DNA of 64,000 nucleotides from Diphasiastrum complanatum (GCA_029204225.1 CM055102.1:31612607-31676606); one strand, 5' to 3'; shown: positions 1-11,466, counted from the first letter of the stretch. Translations and numbers: made by a program. Notes: a model not told the origin generated them from the letters alone.

Positions 1-1322
1 GAACAAGTCTGTAGATTTAGATTACTTTTTGAACAGTTTGCAGAAATACACTAAGTGTCGCACAATTCGCATTTTTTGCACTTTCCCGAAAAATGCAACA
101 TTTACCTTCAAATTCTTCCGTTCAACTATTTTGAAGAAGTCAAACATGTTCACAGTTCAAAAGTTTAACTATTTTTCAGCACCTTCGGATTTTTTGCATT
201 TTTTCAAAAAATGCAAGAAAAGATAAATTCCAAAAGGTCCTCTATTTTTAAGAGTTAAATTGTTGGAGGCACCTTTGCCAACTTTTTAAGGGCAACTTCA
301 AGTTGTTTTAAAGGTACCTTCAGCTTCTTTGCTTTTTTACGGAAAAGCGCGAGAAAGCCAAATAGTTATATAGATCTTCGCTTTTTTTTTAGGGCACCTT
401 TAACTTTCTAAGGGCGCCTTAAACTTATTTAGGACACCTTCGCCTTTTTTGCAAAAACCTGAAGAGAGAGAAAAATGACGAAGGTCGTCTAAAATGAATG
501 AGGAACGTTCCCAGCCACTTCCCGTAATTTGCAAAGTGAGAAAAAACCACTTCACGTAAAATGCGAAGTGAGAGATTTTGCGACATCCTGGTCCGCGTCA
601 ACGATCCTGATTTGTTGATTGTATACACTATGTACAATTGTCACAGAAGCCATATACTTCCAAGTATAATGGCTTTCCCAATTAGGTGACAAACATTCAA
701 TGTAATTAATACACAGATGAAATCTATAAATAGATCATCCAAGCATAGATTAGTGGTTGCTCCGTCCATGAGACGTATTATTTGGGCCTCCCAATTACGC
801 CATCGATTTTTTGTTGTAATTGCTATTTGTATTGTGCTTAAGTGTAATATATCAGCAGTTCATTTTTATCTGTGTATAACGTAGATGAATGCTTGTTGTG
901 ATTGAATGCACTCTATCGTTGTTTGATCGCACTTGTATACTCACTCTGATTAGAACATGGACGTCTACAGCTCCTCAATTTCTGATCAGACGATGGCTAT
1001 CTTTGACGCCTGAGGAACTCACGATATCATACTGCTCTTCCATTATTTTAGAACTATACTTCACATTGAATCTGATTTCAATAGTACCACACACAAACCA
1101 TATCTAATCTCTTTGGTGGACTGTACTCTCGTTTTAGAGTATGAATTAATTTTTAAGATCATGTTGGGTAATCAAAACACATAAAGTTGTGATTATCTTT
1201 AGCATAAGCTATCTATTAGACTGTTTTTGCACCTAGCAGCTGATTAGAATGGGAGAGTTGTTCCACAATATTCCTGCTCTCTTTTTCATTCTCGTTCTTT
1301 CTATCTCCCTTGCCCCATGAGA
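1..1322 (+). repeat. copia-1 5' LTR (start lies outside the window)
   Basis: This stretch is repeated, with many substitutions, at about 4706-5829, and it ends just before a primer-binding site, so it is the upstream LTR of a Ty1/copia element. Position 1 aligns to about 4706, so roughly 200 bases of the LTR are missing off the left edge. It is rich in short repeats built on 'caccttc' and in poly-T patches. The far 3' part (about 1205-1322) has no partner because the downstream LTR is cut there. Confidence 0.85.
515..575 (+). repeat. tandem repeat inside the copia-1 LTR
   Basis: Two adjacent ~30 bp units start with 'ccacttc' and end with 'aagtgag', so each unit can fold on itself (CACTTC against GAAGTG). 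The same pair is kept in the downstream LTR at about 5150-5210. Duplicated short palindromic units in an LTR often lie in the U3 enhancer region; that role is inferred here. Confidence 0.6.
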
Positions 1323-1323
1323 T

Positions 1324-1336
1324 TGGTATTAGAGCT
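1324..1336 (+). other. primer-binding site of copia-1
   Basis: The sequence tggtattagagct follows the LTR directly and differs by one base from the initiator-Met tRNA 3'-end complement (TGGTATCAGAGC) used by most plant copia elements. It fixes the element's orientation as plus. Confidence 0.8.
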
Positions 1337-1389
1337 TAGTCCAAATAAACCAAGAGATTAAGTTTGTTCTATTTGTATATTGTTATCAG

Positions 1390-1800
1390 GTCTCATATAG
1401 GTAGCTCTTCATCTTCATCACTCAGTGAAGCTAGAGTCATTGACAAGTTCAATGGTTCTAACTTCTACATTTGGAAGTTGAAACTTAGAAGGATGTTGAT
1501 AGATAGAGATCTTTGAGATGTAGTAGAAGGTGCAGACCTGAAACCAGAAGATGATGATCAAGCAAAGGCCTGAAGGATCAAAAATCAGAAGGCCTTAGCA
1601 TGTATCACAGTCAATCTGGCCGACTCCCAAATATCTCACGTTACCACGTGCAAAACCTCTAATGAAGCACTGGACTTGTTATCAAGTCTCTATGAGACTC
1701 ACGATGTAACCACGAGATTACATCTTAGAGGAAAGCTCTTTACTCTTAGCATGTCTGATTCTACTACCATCACTTCTCACATCAACAGCTTAGCGCTCTA
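1390..1800 (+). pseudogene. copia-1 gag remnant
   Basis: Translation gives recognisable copia Gag pieces: KFNGSNFYIWKLKLRRML near the start, then ALACITVNLADSQISHV and LLSSLYETHDVTTRLHLRGKLF. It is interrupted by stops (for example a TGA near 1517 and another near 1572). The zinc-knuckle part of Gag and the protease are absent: near 1806 the sequence jumps into the integrase region, so an internal deletion of roughly 1 kb is inferred. No coding function remains. Confidence 0.75.
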
Positions 1801-1829
1801 GAAGCAAGTTTTCAAAATCACATTCCATC

Positions 1830-2640
1830 AAATCAAAGTATGTATTAGATCTTGTACATAGCGATCTTTGTGGTCCAATGCCAACTCCATCCTTAGGAAA
1901 TGCAGTCCACTTTCATAGATGTTCATTCCAGATGGTCCACAGTCATGTTCATTAAGCACAAATTTGAATCCTTTGAATGCTTCAAGAGATTCAAGGCCAT
2001 GGCTGAGACACAAACGTCTAGGAAAGTGATGGCACTCTGAATTGATGGTGGCGGCGAATACATCTCCAATGAGATGTCCGACTACCTAGCTGAACATGGT
2101 ATCAAAAGACAGTTCACTACTTCCTATTCACCTCAACAGAATGGAATTGCAAAAAGGAAGAATCGAACTCTCCTCAACTCAGCCAGATCAATGCTACATC
2201 AAGCACACCTACTTGCAAAATTCTGGGCAGAAGCTACTGCCACAACCTGTTATGTGCAGAACAGATCCAGCACCAAAGCCGTCAACAATAAATCTCCTTA
2301 TGAATTTTGGCATGGGCACAAGCCCAATGTCAGCCATGTAAAAATCTTTGGTTGTATATGTTTTGTTCACATTCCTAAACAGCTTAGGAAGAAGCTAGAT
2401 CATAGGACAAATAAATGTATTTTCATTGGCTATCCTAATGAACATAAAGCTTATAAAGTTTATGATCCATCCACCAATGTAGTGTTTGTCTCTAGGGATG
2501 TAATATTTCAAGAACATGCATATTATGATTTCAAACAGCCATTGATAGACGATGCTATGTTATTTCATCCTATTCTACATAGCATTCAACCTTCCAACGT
2601 TGATGATTCTTCTATAGAACCTGTAGCTACAGCTACATAA
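1830..2640 (+). pseudogene. copia-1 integrase remnant
   Basis: This is a Ty1/copia integrase core and C-terminal region. Visible motifs are HSDLCGPM (D of the DDE triad, out of frame near 1855), IDGGGEYISNEM (second D, near 2043), SYSPQQNGIAKRKNRTLLNSARSML (final E replaced: family has NG.AER) and FWAEATATTCYVQNRSSTKA, then VKIFGCICFVHIP and a KCIFIGY motif. The frame 2074-2640 is open for 188 codons. A TGA at 2038 lies just before the GGGEY motif. The change of the catalytic E to K makes the enzyme inactive even without the stops. Confidence 0.85.
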
Positions 2641-2789
2641 GTCGAGCAACAGATAGTACTTGTCACCAGACTAGACCAAGCAAGCTCAAGCAGATCTGGA
2701 GAAGTTCAAGAAGAAGAATCAACACATCCTGGTCAACCCAACGTCCACGAATCCTCACGGACTCGGACAGTTCCTGAGAGGTATATACC

Positions 2790-3957
2790 TCAATCATTCT
2801 AGATTTCATCAGAAGAACCAGAGAACCTAGTTGAAGCAATTAACTCCAAGGATGCTGTGAAGTGGCAAGAAGCTATGGAAAGCGAGTACAATTCACTTTT
2901 GACGAATCAGACCTGGGCATTGGTCGACTTCTCCACTCACAAGAGAATTATCGACAACAAGTGGATCTTCAAGAAGAAGATCAACTCTAATGGTTCCATT
3001 GTTAAATGGAAAGCACGGCTGGTGGCTAAAGGATTCACTCATTTCCAAGGAGTGGATTATCAAGAGATTTTCAGTCCTATCGTCAAGATGCAATCAATCA
3101 GGACTTTGATTGCGTTAACAGTCGCGAAAGACCTCGAAATGCACCAAATGGATGTCAAGACAACATTTCTCAATGACAGTGTCAAAGAGGAGCTGTACAT
3201 CTGTCAACCAGAAGGATTCAAAGTCAAAGGCCAAGAGCACAAAGTGTGCAAGCTACACAAAGCAATATACGATTTGAAATAGGCCGCAAGAGCATGGTTC
3301 AATAGAATCAACTCTTATCTCATTCAATTGGGATTTGCAAACAATTCAGCTGACTATAATGTTTATTCAAAGCATATAGGCACCAATTCAGTTCACATAG
3401 CTCTTTACGTAGATGATGCATTTATTCTATCTAACAACACTTCTCTACTGCACACTACTAAGAGTGATCTGTCAAAGGAATTCATAGCTCTTTACGCAGA
3501 TGATGCATTTATTCTGTCTAACGACACTTCTATACTGCACACTACTAAGAGTGATCTGTCAAAGGAATTTGACATGACTGATTTAGGAGCCGTTAATTCT
3601 TTGCTAGGAATTCACATTACTAGAAATAGGCTTCAGAAGAAGATCTATCTTAGCCAGCAAGCATATCTAAAAGGCAATTTAGAAAAATTTCATATGTCTG
3701 ATTGCAAACCCATTGATACTCCAATGGATCCAAGTATAGTATTGACTAAACCTTCTTGTGTTGAGATTGATAATGAAGTACTTGACTTAGCGAAGTACCC
3801 TTATCATTTATTAATCGGATCTCTAATGTATGCAATGTTGTGTACTAGACCAGATTTACCATACATTGTTAGCACGTTAAATCAATTCATGTCTAATCCT
3901 AGGATCTCTCATTGGAAGGCGTTAAAGAGAGTGATGAGATATATTCAGAGAAGTTGA
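2790..3957 (+). pseudogene. copia-1 reverse transcriptase remnant
   Basis: Two open stretches (2857-3282 and 3328-3957) cover a copia reverse transcriptase: KWIFKKKINSNGS, KARLVAKGFTH, FSPIVKMQSIRTLIALT, MHQMDVKTTFLND (catalytic D), LYICQPEGF, and the second catalytic motif as ALYVDDAFIL. A TAG at 3280 interrupts YDLK-AARAWF where the family has LKQ, consistent with CAG to TAG. The YVDD block is duplicated in tandem (separate entry). The end reads IGSLMYAMLCTRPDL..., the usual connection to RNase H. Confidence 0.88.
3397..3570 (+). repeat. 87-bp in-frame tandem duplication across the RT active site
   Basis: Bases 3397-3483 and 3484-3570 are two 87-bp copies differing at a handful of sites. 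Each encodes 29 residues starting IALY; copy 1 carries the YVDD catalytic box and copy 2 has YADD. Because 87 is divisible by three the frame is kept. Confidence 0.92.
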
Positions 3958-4490
3958 GATCACATCTTATGTTACGATGGAAATGTTATCGACCCACTTG
4001 TCCTATGAGGCTATTCCGACTCAAATTGGGCGGGAACAGTTCCTACCAGAAAATCTACCTCTGGGTTCTGTTTCTATCTGGCAGGGGGACCGATTTTGTG
4101 AAATTCAAGGAAGCAAAATGCAGTCGCGCTTTCTTCAACTGAGGCAGAGTACATCGCAGCATGTCAAGCTTCAAAAGAATCTATATGGATTAGATTGTTA
4201 CTTCATGACTTACATCACACTTAGTTTAATGCTACCACCATTCTGTGTGACAACATGAGCTGTACTTCACTGTCACTAAGTCCCAGATTTCATGGCAAAT
4301 CCAAGCACATAGAAATCCAGTATCATTTCATTTGGGAGAAAGTATTCTCAGGGCAAGTGATCCTTCAATACTGCTCCACAACGGAAATGGTCACATACAT
4401 CTTCAACAAAGCGCTTCCCAGGATCAAGTATCAGAAGTTCTTTAGCATGCTGAACCTGATGAAGATACCAAGGCACCAACCATGACTTTA
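3958..4490 (+). pseudogene. copia-1 RNase H remnant
   Basis: The region follows the RT and shows RNase H pieces in shifting frames: a degenerate TRKSTSGFCFYL-like stretch around 4050-4080, AEYIAACQASKESIW around 4145-4185, and SKHIEIQYHFIWEKV followed by a TYIFNKALPR motif (LTKAL in the family) around 4290-4430. At least two frameshifts and several stops are present. It ends at the polypurine tract. Confidence 0.8.
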
Positions 4491-4497
4491 AGGGGGA
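4489..4497 (+). other. polypurine tract of copia-1
   Basis: The run taagggggac lies directly before the downstream LTR start (tgctggaaatt). It is the plus-strand primer site and matches the AAGGGGGA tract shared by the other copia elements in this window. Confidence 0.75.
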
Positions 4498-4498
4498 C

Positions 4499-5829
4499 TG
4501 CTGGAAATTAAGCCCACAGTTGCCTCCTTGGTGAATCATAACTTAGACAGCCAATTACTTGAAGAACATCTACAACGGACTTCCGTCTGATCGCCAACAA
4601 AGGATAACCAATCCCATTATAAATTTGAGTTCAGATATTAAGTTTAATAACTTGAAGTCATTGAAGACTTAGCCATATTCAAGGACTTCCACAAACTTGC
4701 ATTTAGAACAGGTTTGTAGATTTACATTACTTTTTGAACAGTCTGCATAAATACACTAAGTGTCGCACAGTTCGTATTTTTTGCACTTCCCCAAAAAATG
4801 CAATACTTACCTTCGACTTCTTCCGTTCAACTATTTCGAAGAAGTCAAACATGTTCACAGTTCAAAAGTTTAACTATTTTTTAGCACCTTCGGCTTTTTC
4901 CAGAAGGTCCTCTATTTTTAGGAGTTAAATTGTTAAAGCCACCTTCGCCAACTTTTTAACGTCGCTTTTTTTTCAAAAAGCGCGAGAAAGCCAAACTGTT
5001 ACAGAGATCTTTCCTTTTTTTTTTAGGGCACCTTCAACTTTCTAAGGGCACCTTAAACTTATTTAGGACACCTTCGGCTTTTTTTGCAAAAACTCTAAGA
5101 GAGAGAAAAATGTCGAAGGTCATCTAAAATGAACGAGGAACATTCCCAACCACTTCCCATAATTTGCAAAGTGAGAGAAAACCACTTCACGTAAAATGTG
5201 AAGTGAGAGATTTTGTGATGTCCTCGTCCATGTCAACGATCCTGATTTGTTGACCATACACACTATGTATAGTTGTCACAGAAGCCATATACTTCCAAGT
5301 ACAACGGTTTTCCCAATTAGGTGACAAACATTCAATGTAATTAATACACGGATAAAATCTATAAATAGATAATCCAAGCACAGATTAGTGGTTGCTCCGT
5401 CCATGAGACATATTATTTGAGCCTCCCAATTACGCCGTCAATTTTTTGTCGTAATTGCTATTTGTATTCTGCTTCAGTGTAATATATCAGTAGCACATTT
5501 TTATCTATGTATAACTTATATGAATGCTTGTTGTGATTGAATGCACTCTATCGTTGTTTGATCGCACTTGTATACTCACTCTGATCAGAACACGGACGTC
5601 GACGACTCAGTTTCTGATCAGACGATGGCTGTCTTTGATGTCTGAGGAACTCGCGATATCATACTGCTCTTCCATTATTTCAGAAGTATACTTCACATTG
5701 AATCTGATTTCAATAGTACCACACACAAACCATCTCTAATCTCTTCGATGGACTGCACTCTCATTTTAGAGTATGAATTAATTTTTAAGATCATGTTGGG
5801 CAATCAGAACACATAAAGCTGTGATTGTC
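4499..5829 (+). repeat. copia-1 3' LTR, truncated
   Basis: Starts TGCTGGAAATTAAG after the polypurine tract, where related elements start TGTTGGA. From about 4706 it matches positions 1-1204 of the window with many substitutions. Homology stops at about 5829, where a gag fragment of a minus-strand copia element begins, so about 120 bases of the LTR end are lost. The full LTR would be about 1.45 kb. Confidence 0.85.
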
Positions 5830-6394
5830 TATATTCTTCAGAAATAAGAATTCCTTGGAGAGTTTCTAGATTACGTAACTCCTCCTTAATAGCAAAAGAT
5901 TGAACAAGATTATCATAGTCATCTCTCAAGCCATTCAGTATGACTTGAACTAGCTCAACTTGGTTAATGGTAACACCAACACAGGAAAGCTCTCTACGTA
6001 AATTTTTAACGCTCAGAACATAGTTAGATGCACTCTCTTCACTTCTTTGGAAACTTTGGAAAATCTGATTCCTAAGAGTGAGTATTCTAGAAGTATTTTT
6101 TGCTTCATAGATGGTCTTTAGTGCATCCCAAGCTTCTTTGGCTGTAGTGCAAGATCCTATCTCTCTCAAAATTTCATTAGATACATTCATCTTAATGAAA
6201 TGTAGAGCCATTCTAGCTCTCTTCTTATATTTGGGAATTTCAACCTGTGCTTGAGGCTCCTCCTCAACACCAAGCACAATATCCATAACATCCTGGAGAA
6301 TCAAAACAGACTCCATTCTTAACTTCCAAATTGAGTAATTAGAAGTGTTTAGTCTTTCACTGGCTTCTAGAAGATATCCTCCCTGAGATGCCAT
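5804..6394 (-). pseudogene. copia Gag N-terminal fragment (copia-2 family)
   Basis: An open 196-codon frame starts MASQGGYLLEASERLNTSNYSIWKLRMESVL and continues through KMNVSNEILREIGSCTTAKEAWDALKTIYEAKNTSRILTLRNQIFQSFQRSEESASNYVL to LISEEYRQ. It is the N-terminal part of copia Gag, very close to the Gag frames at 10734 and 15524. The frame runs into copia-1 LTR sequence at about 5829, so the rest of the protein is missing. It keeps the segment that copia-2 itself has lost. Confidence 0.85.
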
Positions 6395-6469
6395 TATAAT
6401 GAAGACTTCTTATTTATTGGATTGAGATATGTTTGAGCTTGTTCCTTTCAGACTTAGAGTTGCTGCTCC

Positions 6470-6800
6470 AACTTTTTACAATTGTACTAGTTCTAACTAG
6501 AAATGTCCAAATCATCATGCATGTGTCCATTAAACTTTGTGCATGCCTTGAATGTCACTATGGATCACTTACAATTAATGCATGTGAGTTGCCACAAGTT
6601 TCTACAAGCATAATCATGCTAATTCTATGTCTACAAACTATATGCAAGTTGCATTTATCAAACTAGATAATATATAACCATGTAGCTCGAGTTCTATGTA
6701 GGCCAAACTTGGCATTTTGCATTAATGAGCTACATACTTGCATGGTACAACATTTGTAGCAAGCCAAAAAATCAATATGGATTGTTTTTCAATTTTAACA
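6470..6800 (-). repeat. partial LTR of a second copia-2-family element
   Basis: This is a diverged copy of the LTR at 6801-7218, in the same orientation. It begins TGTTAAAATTG (reading down from 6800), abutting the copia-2 3' LTR directly. It is shorter than the 5' LTR of copia-2 and passes straight into leader sequence matching 10735-10800 and then gag at 6394, so the LTR end, PBS and most of the leader were deleted. Confidence 0.7.
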
Positions 6801-7218
6801 AGAACCACATCCATCCACCTTTCATCCACATCTAAAGTGAAAACTAGAGTCCAAGTGACATTTGTCACATCTCATGCATGCATTCCTACCTACTTTTACC
6901 AAGTGTCATTTTTCTAACTAGAATTGTACAAATCATCATGCATGTGTCCATTTCACTTTGTGCATGCCTTGCATGTCACTATGGATCACTTACAACAATT
7001 GCATGTGATATGCCACGAGTTTCTACAAGCATATTGATGTCATTTCTAAGTCTACAATCTATATGCAAGTTGTATTCTACCAACTAGACTTGAGAAACCC
7101 ATATAGCTCGAGTTCCATCTAGGCCAAATTTGGCATTTACATTATGAGACAACATACTTGCATAGAAAAAAGGTTGTAGCAAGTCTAAAGTCAAATAGAT
7201 GATTTTTCATTTTCAACA
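6801..7218 (-). repeat. copia-2 3' LTR, truncated to 418 bp
   Basis: Read on the minus strand it starts TGTTGAAAATGAAAAATC at 7218, after a purine-rich tract. It matches 11858-12275 almost base for base, both being 418 bp, so this LTR pair is fairly young. The last ~376 bp of the LTR, present in the 5' copy (11482-11857), are replaced by another LTR at 6800. Confidence 0.88.
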
Positions 7219-7230
7219 CTCCTCCTAAAA
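7219..7230 (-). other. polypurine tract of copia-2
   Basis: On the minus strand the sequence TTTTAGGAGGAG lies immediately before the LTR start TGTTGAAAATG, as expected for the plus-strand primer of this element. Confidence 0.7.
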
Positions 7231-7235
7231 ACAAT

Positions 7236-8000
7236 CTATGTTGACTTGAACATGGATCTTGGTATTATTCCAAGATTGGCTCTATGCTTGATGAAGGAAT
7301 TTTTGCTCAAAGGTTTGGTAAGCAAGTCTGCAATACAAGATGATGTGTCAATGTGCTCCAAGTAGATTTCCCCTCCAATGAGCTTCTCTCTCACGAAGTG
7401 ATGTGCAACCTCAATGTGCTTGTTCATTGCATGAAATATCGGATTGTTGGCAAGGGCTTGTGTTGAAATATTGTTACACATGATCATAGGTAGATCATCT
7501 TCCATGATTATCTTTAGCTCCACTAGCAACCTCTTGATCCAAAGCTCTTCCTATGCTGTAGTAGTGAGTGCCTTATATGCAGCTTCACAAGATGAGAGTG
7601 ATATAGTATCTTGCTTTTTGGAAAGCCAAGATATCAAGGTTCCTCCAAGATATATGACATAAGCACTTGTAGATTTTCGATCTATTTTATCACCTGCAAA
7701 ATCCGAGTCAGAATAGCCAACTATAGAAAGATCTTCATATTTATATAACAAACCATAATCAAAAGTTGAAGATATGTATCTAAGTATAGTGAGCCAAATT
7801 AAGGAGCCTATAAGACTCCTAAAAGAGTGATGTCCACGAAGGATCTTTCATCACCTTTGTTAGGGTCTTTTACAATTTGCTCCATAGGAGTTTCTATACT
7901 CTTACAATCTAGCATATTGAACTTTTTTAACTTTGAAAGAGCATACTTGGATTGACATACAAAAGCTTTTTCATTATGGAAGTCAATCTCTAATCCTAAT
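7236..8000 (-). pseudogene. copia-2 RNase H and RT connection, decayed
   Basis: Two open blocks are seen: 7551-7751 with YSDSDFAGDKIDRKSTSAYVIYLGGTLISWLSKKQ and LSSCEAAY (RNase H catalytic region), and 7236-7529 with NPIFHAMNKHIEVAHHFVREK and IADLLTKPLSK. A stop after ALTTTA splits them. The stretch 7752-8000 corresponds to the RT thumb/connection but is broken by frameshifts (pieces such as KAFVCQSKYALSKLKKFN are readable). Confidence 0.82.
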
Positions 8001-8002
8001 AT

Positions 8003-8494
8003 TTACTGAATTGTTTCAAGATCTTGCATCTTGAATTCTTTTCCAAGTGCAACTTTGGTTTCCTCAACTAACTTGATACAACTTCCTGTTAGGATGATAT
8101 CATCAACATAAATGAGAAGGGTGACAATATCTCTATCATAAAACTTTACATACAAGGAAGGATCATAGTTACTAAGATAAAATCCTAGTGAATCAAGAAA
8201 GGTGTTAAGTCGAGAATACCACAACCTTGGAACTTGCTTTAGTCCATATAGAATTTTGAAGAGCAAGCAAACTTTGTTCTTGTCTTGGATGAACCCAATA
8301 GGTTGATCCATATAAATCTCTTCTTCTAGATATCCATTTAAAAATGCATTAGAGACTTCTAGTTGAAAAACTTGCCATTTGAAAAAACATGCAATAGAAA
8401 TTATGATTCTAATTGATACCATCTTTGCAACTGGAGCAAAAGTCTCCTCATAATCAAGTCCATAAACTTGAGCAAAATCCTTTGCACAAAGCAT
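8003..8494 (-). pseudogene. copia-2 reverse transcriptase core
   Basis: A 163-codon frame covers the copia RT palm and fingers: KDFAQVYGLDYEETFAPVAKMVSIRIIISIA, the catalytic block VFQLEVSNAFLNGYLEEEIYMDQP (family D.K.AFLNG, here with E in place of the first catalytic D), LYGLKQVPRLWYSRL and LLIYVDDIILTGS (YVDD kept). It is separated by stops from the frame upstream (8552-9133). Confidence 0.85.
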
Positions 8495-8551
8495 TGCCTT
8501 GTACTTGTTGATTGTGCCATCTTGATTATATTTGACTCGAAAAACCCATTT

Positions 8552-9177
8552 TCAACCAATGGTGTGCTTGTTGGATGGAAGATCCACAAGCTCCCATGTC
8601 TTGTTGGTAATCAAAGCATCATATTCCTCCTTCATGGCTAGAAACCATTCCTTCAAATTGAGTGCATCATATACATCCTTTGGCTCCTCATGTGAAATAA
8701 AATAAGCACAATTAGTGGAGTTGAGTTTTACTTGCTTGCCTTTATCTCCATATGTAAGCCTCCTAGGCTTGGATCTTTCTCTTTGTGATCTCTTTGGTGA
8801 AAAGATTCGAGCTGACTCCTCCTCGATTCTCGGCCCCATCTCTCCATGATAGTGTTCAAGGGTGATGATAGGAGAATCTTTGACCTCGGCCTCCTCAAAG
8901 ATGTATTTTTTATTCTCATGGAATATAACATCTGTACTCTCAATTGTAGTTGGGGTAGAGGGAACATAAATTCTGTAAGCCTTAGGATCATCTCTTTTCC
9001 TTGTTTCCAAGGGTACATGAACAAAGCAAGCACAACCAAAAACTCTAAGGTGATCAACCTTAGGTTTCTTCTTAAACAAGACTTCATATGGTGATCTTCC
9101 TGCAAGTGCATTGTGAGGTAATCTATTGCACAAATAGTTTGCTTAATAATTGCTTCTCCCCAATATTTAATAGGCAA
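8552..9177 (-). pseudogene. copia-2 integrase C-terminus and RT N-terminus
   Basis: The frame 8552-9133 reads CNRLPHNALAGRSPYEVLFKKKPKVDHLRVFGCACFVHVP (integrase C-terminal region), then DVIFHENKKYIFEEAE, and ends in RT N-terminal sequence KEWFLAMKEEYDALITNKTWELVDLPSNKHTIG. The linker has the usual charged, low-complexity character. Frameshifts at about 9123-9220 separate it from the integrase core. Confidence 0.83.
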
Positions 9178-9219
9178 AGAAGCTTCAACTCGAATTGCTT
9201 TAGCACATTCACATAGAGA

Positions 9220-10734
9220 TCAATTTTTTCTTTCAGCAACTCCATTTTGAGATGGAGAATAAGCACAAGAAAACTCTCTCTTAATTCCTTTACCCTCACA
9301 ATATTCATAGAACTTGTTGGAGATGTATTCACCTCCTCCATCACATCTTAAAGCTTTAACTTTGAATAAAAACTGTTTCTCAACATAAGCTTTGAAGACT
9401 AGGAAGTGATCAAATACCATAGCTTTTGAAGAAAGTAGATACAACCAAGTATATCTTGTAAAATCATCAATGAAGGTGACAAAACAAGTTGCACTACCAA
9501 TACTTTTAGAGGAAGAAAAATGAACATCCAAGTGGATTAGTTCCAAAGGATGAGTAGTCTTGATAAAGGCCTTTTGAAATGGCTTTCTATGTGATTTTGC
9601 AATAGCACAAGCCTCACAAGGCTTGATATCCTTGGAAAGTGATCTTGGAAGGCCAATAGCCTTAGCATTCTTGATCAAAGAAAACATAGGCTTAAAGTTA
9701 GGATGCCCCAACCTCCTATGCCATAACTCCTCCTTAGACAAAAGAGCAACTTTACAAAAGTTTGCATTCTCATAAGAATTCAACTTGAAGATTCCACCAT
9801 ATCTAGATCCATTAGCTAGAATCTCATCATTTTTCTTGATAAAGCAAGTATTGGAATTGAATTTTACATCACAACCACTATCAACCAACTTTCCAACACT
9901 AAACAAGTTCTTTGTAAGCTTAGGAACAAAAAGAACATTGGAAAGTGATAGAACTTTAGAAGAAGCAAGTCTCAATGGAATGTTGTCAATTCCTTCAATA
10001 GAGCACTCATGATCATTTGCAGTATAAGTAGATCTTTTAAGTCCTTTATAAGGTACAATAGAGTCAAAGGACTCCTTTGAACAGCACATATGTGAAGAAG
10101 CTCCACTATCTATGTACCAAGCTCCATCTTTCTTGAAGGGTGATGAAGAAAAACTGGACACCATGAGTGATCCTTCTCCATCACTTGCAATAAAATCTTC
10201 TTCTTTCTCATTAGAGAGATTTGCTTGTTTGAGTTCACTTTTCTTTTTGAAGCAATTGGAGGCATAATGCCCCTTCTTGCCACAAAAGAAACACTTGAAT
10301 TTCTTCTTATTGGTCTTTGAAGTAGAAGGATGAAATGAGTCATCCTCTTCACCATCTTTGTCTCTTTCTTTGGCTTTGTCTTTATTGAAAAAACTTTGGA
10401 AAATCTGATTTCTAAGAGTGAGTATTCTAGAAGTGTTCTTAGCTTCATAGATGGATTTAGGTGCATCCCAAGCATCTTTGGATGTGGTGCAAGATCCTAT
10501 TTCTCTCAGAATTTCACTAGAGACATTCATCTTAATGAAATGCAGAGCCATTCTAGCTCTCTTCTTGTACTTTGGTATTTCAAGTTGTGCTTGAGGCTCC
10601 TCCTCAATACCAAGTACTATGTCCACAACATCCTGGAGTATCAAAATTGACTCCATTCTTACCTTCCATATTGAGTAATTAGAGGTACTTAGTCTTTCAC
10701 GTGCTTCTAGGAGATATCCTCCCACAAATGCCAT
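9220..10734 (-). pseudogene. copia-2 Gag-protease-integrase polyprotein with internal Gag deletion
   Basis: This 504-codon frame starts MAFVGGYLLEARERLSTSNYSIW. It contains the Gag domain to about residue 115, a CCHC zinc knuckle CFFCGKKGHYASNC, the protease active site WYIDSGASSHM, the GAG-pre-integrase zinc region (HRRLGHPNF ... CEACAIAKSHRKPF) and the integrase core (HLDVHFSSS, DGGGEYISNKF, SPSQNGVAERKN). Catalytic D, D and E and the HHCC residues are present. About 70-100 Gag residues between QIFQSF and NKDKAKE are missing compared with the relatives at 15 kb and 6 kb, removed without breaking the frame. The frame ends just after AERKN, so the full polyprotein is broken. Confidence 0.9.
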
Positions 10735-11466
10735 AATGTGAAGACTTCTTAGTTATTGGACAGTAATATGTTTGAGCTTGTTCCAATCAGACTTAATGTT
10801 GCTACTCTCTTTTCACTATAGGTATTTTCAAGGATGTACTACCTTCCTATGTGAAAAACTTGCAAGTGTATTTGAGATAGGTCTCAAATATTCCACAAAA
10901 CAAGATATTCTAGATTAGTCTCTCAAAATGGATTGAGGCACATAGGCAAGTGGATGCTTCAAAAGAAACCACTAATGATTTTCAGAAGGCTCAAAGGTGT
11001 TCAATAACATCAAACTTTGTCTTGATCTTTAGTTTCTTGTGTAGGATACTCAAAACAATGGACTAAGAATCAAGCAAGATTGAATCAAATAAAAAAGTGG
11101 TCACTCGAATTTTGAACCTCTCCCTACCCTCTTTAAGAGCTTATAACTCTTGATAGACACATCAGATTGATTTGGGATCAATTTCTATGAAAAGTACTCT
11201 TCATAAGCTTTCCATCAAGCTATAACACCACTATCTTTGGACCAAGTAGCAAGGAAATAAAGGGGACTGAAACACTCTGATTTTCATATCTGCGGAATTC
11301 CATAATCCCGTACAATCACTGTTTTGACCTGAAAATTCAAATTCTATCATGTTTGATCCAAACACTTTTCAAGGAAAGGTAAAGAAAACTGACTAACTGC
11401 TTTTTTGCTTGAATTAGCTCACAAATTCTTGAACAATCAGAGACAATAGCATGCAAAGCTTAATTT
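10735..11466 (-). other. copia-2 untranslated leader
   Basis: This 0.7 kb lies between the primer-binding site and the gag start of copia-2 and has no long frame. Parts recur at 6395-6470 and at 15525-15770, showing that the three minus-strand elements are one family. Confidence 0.7.
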
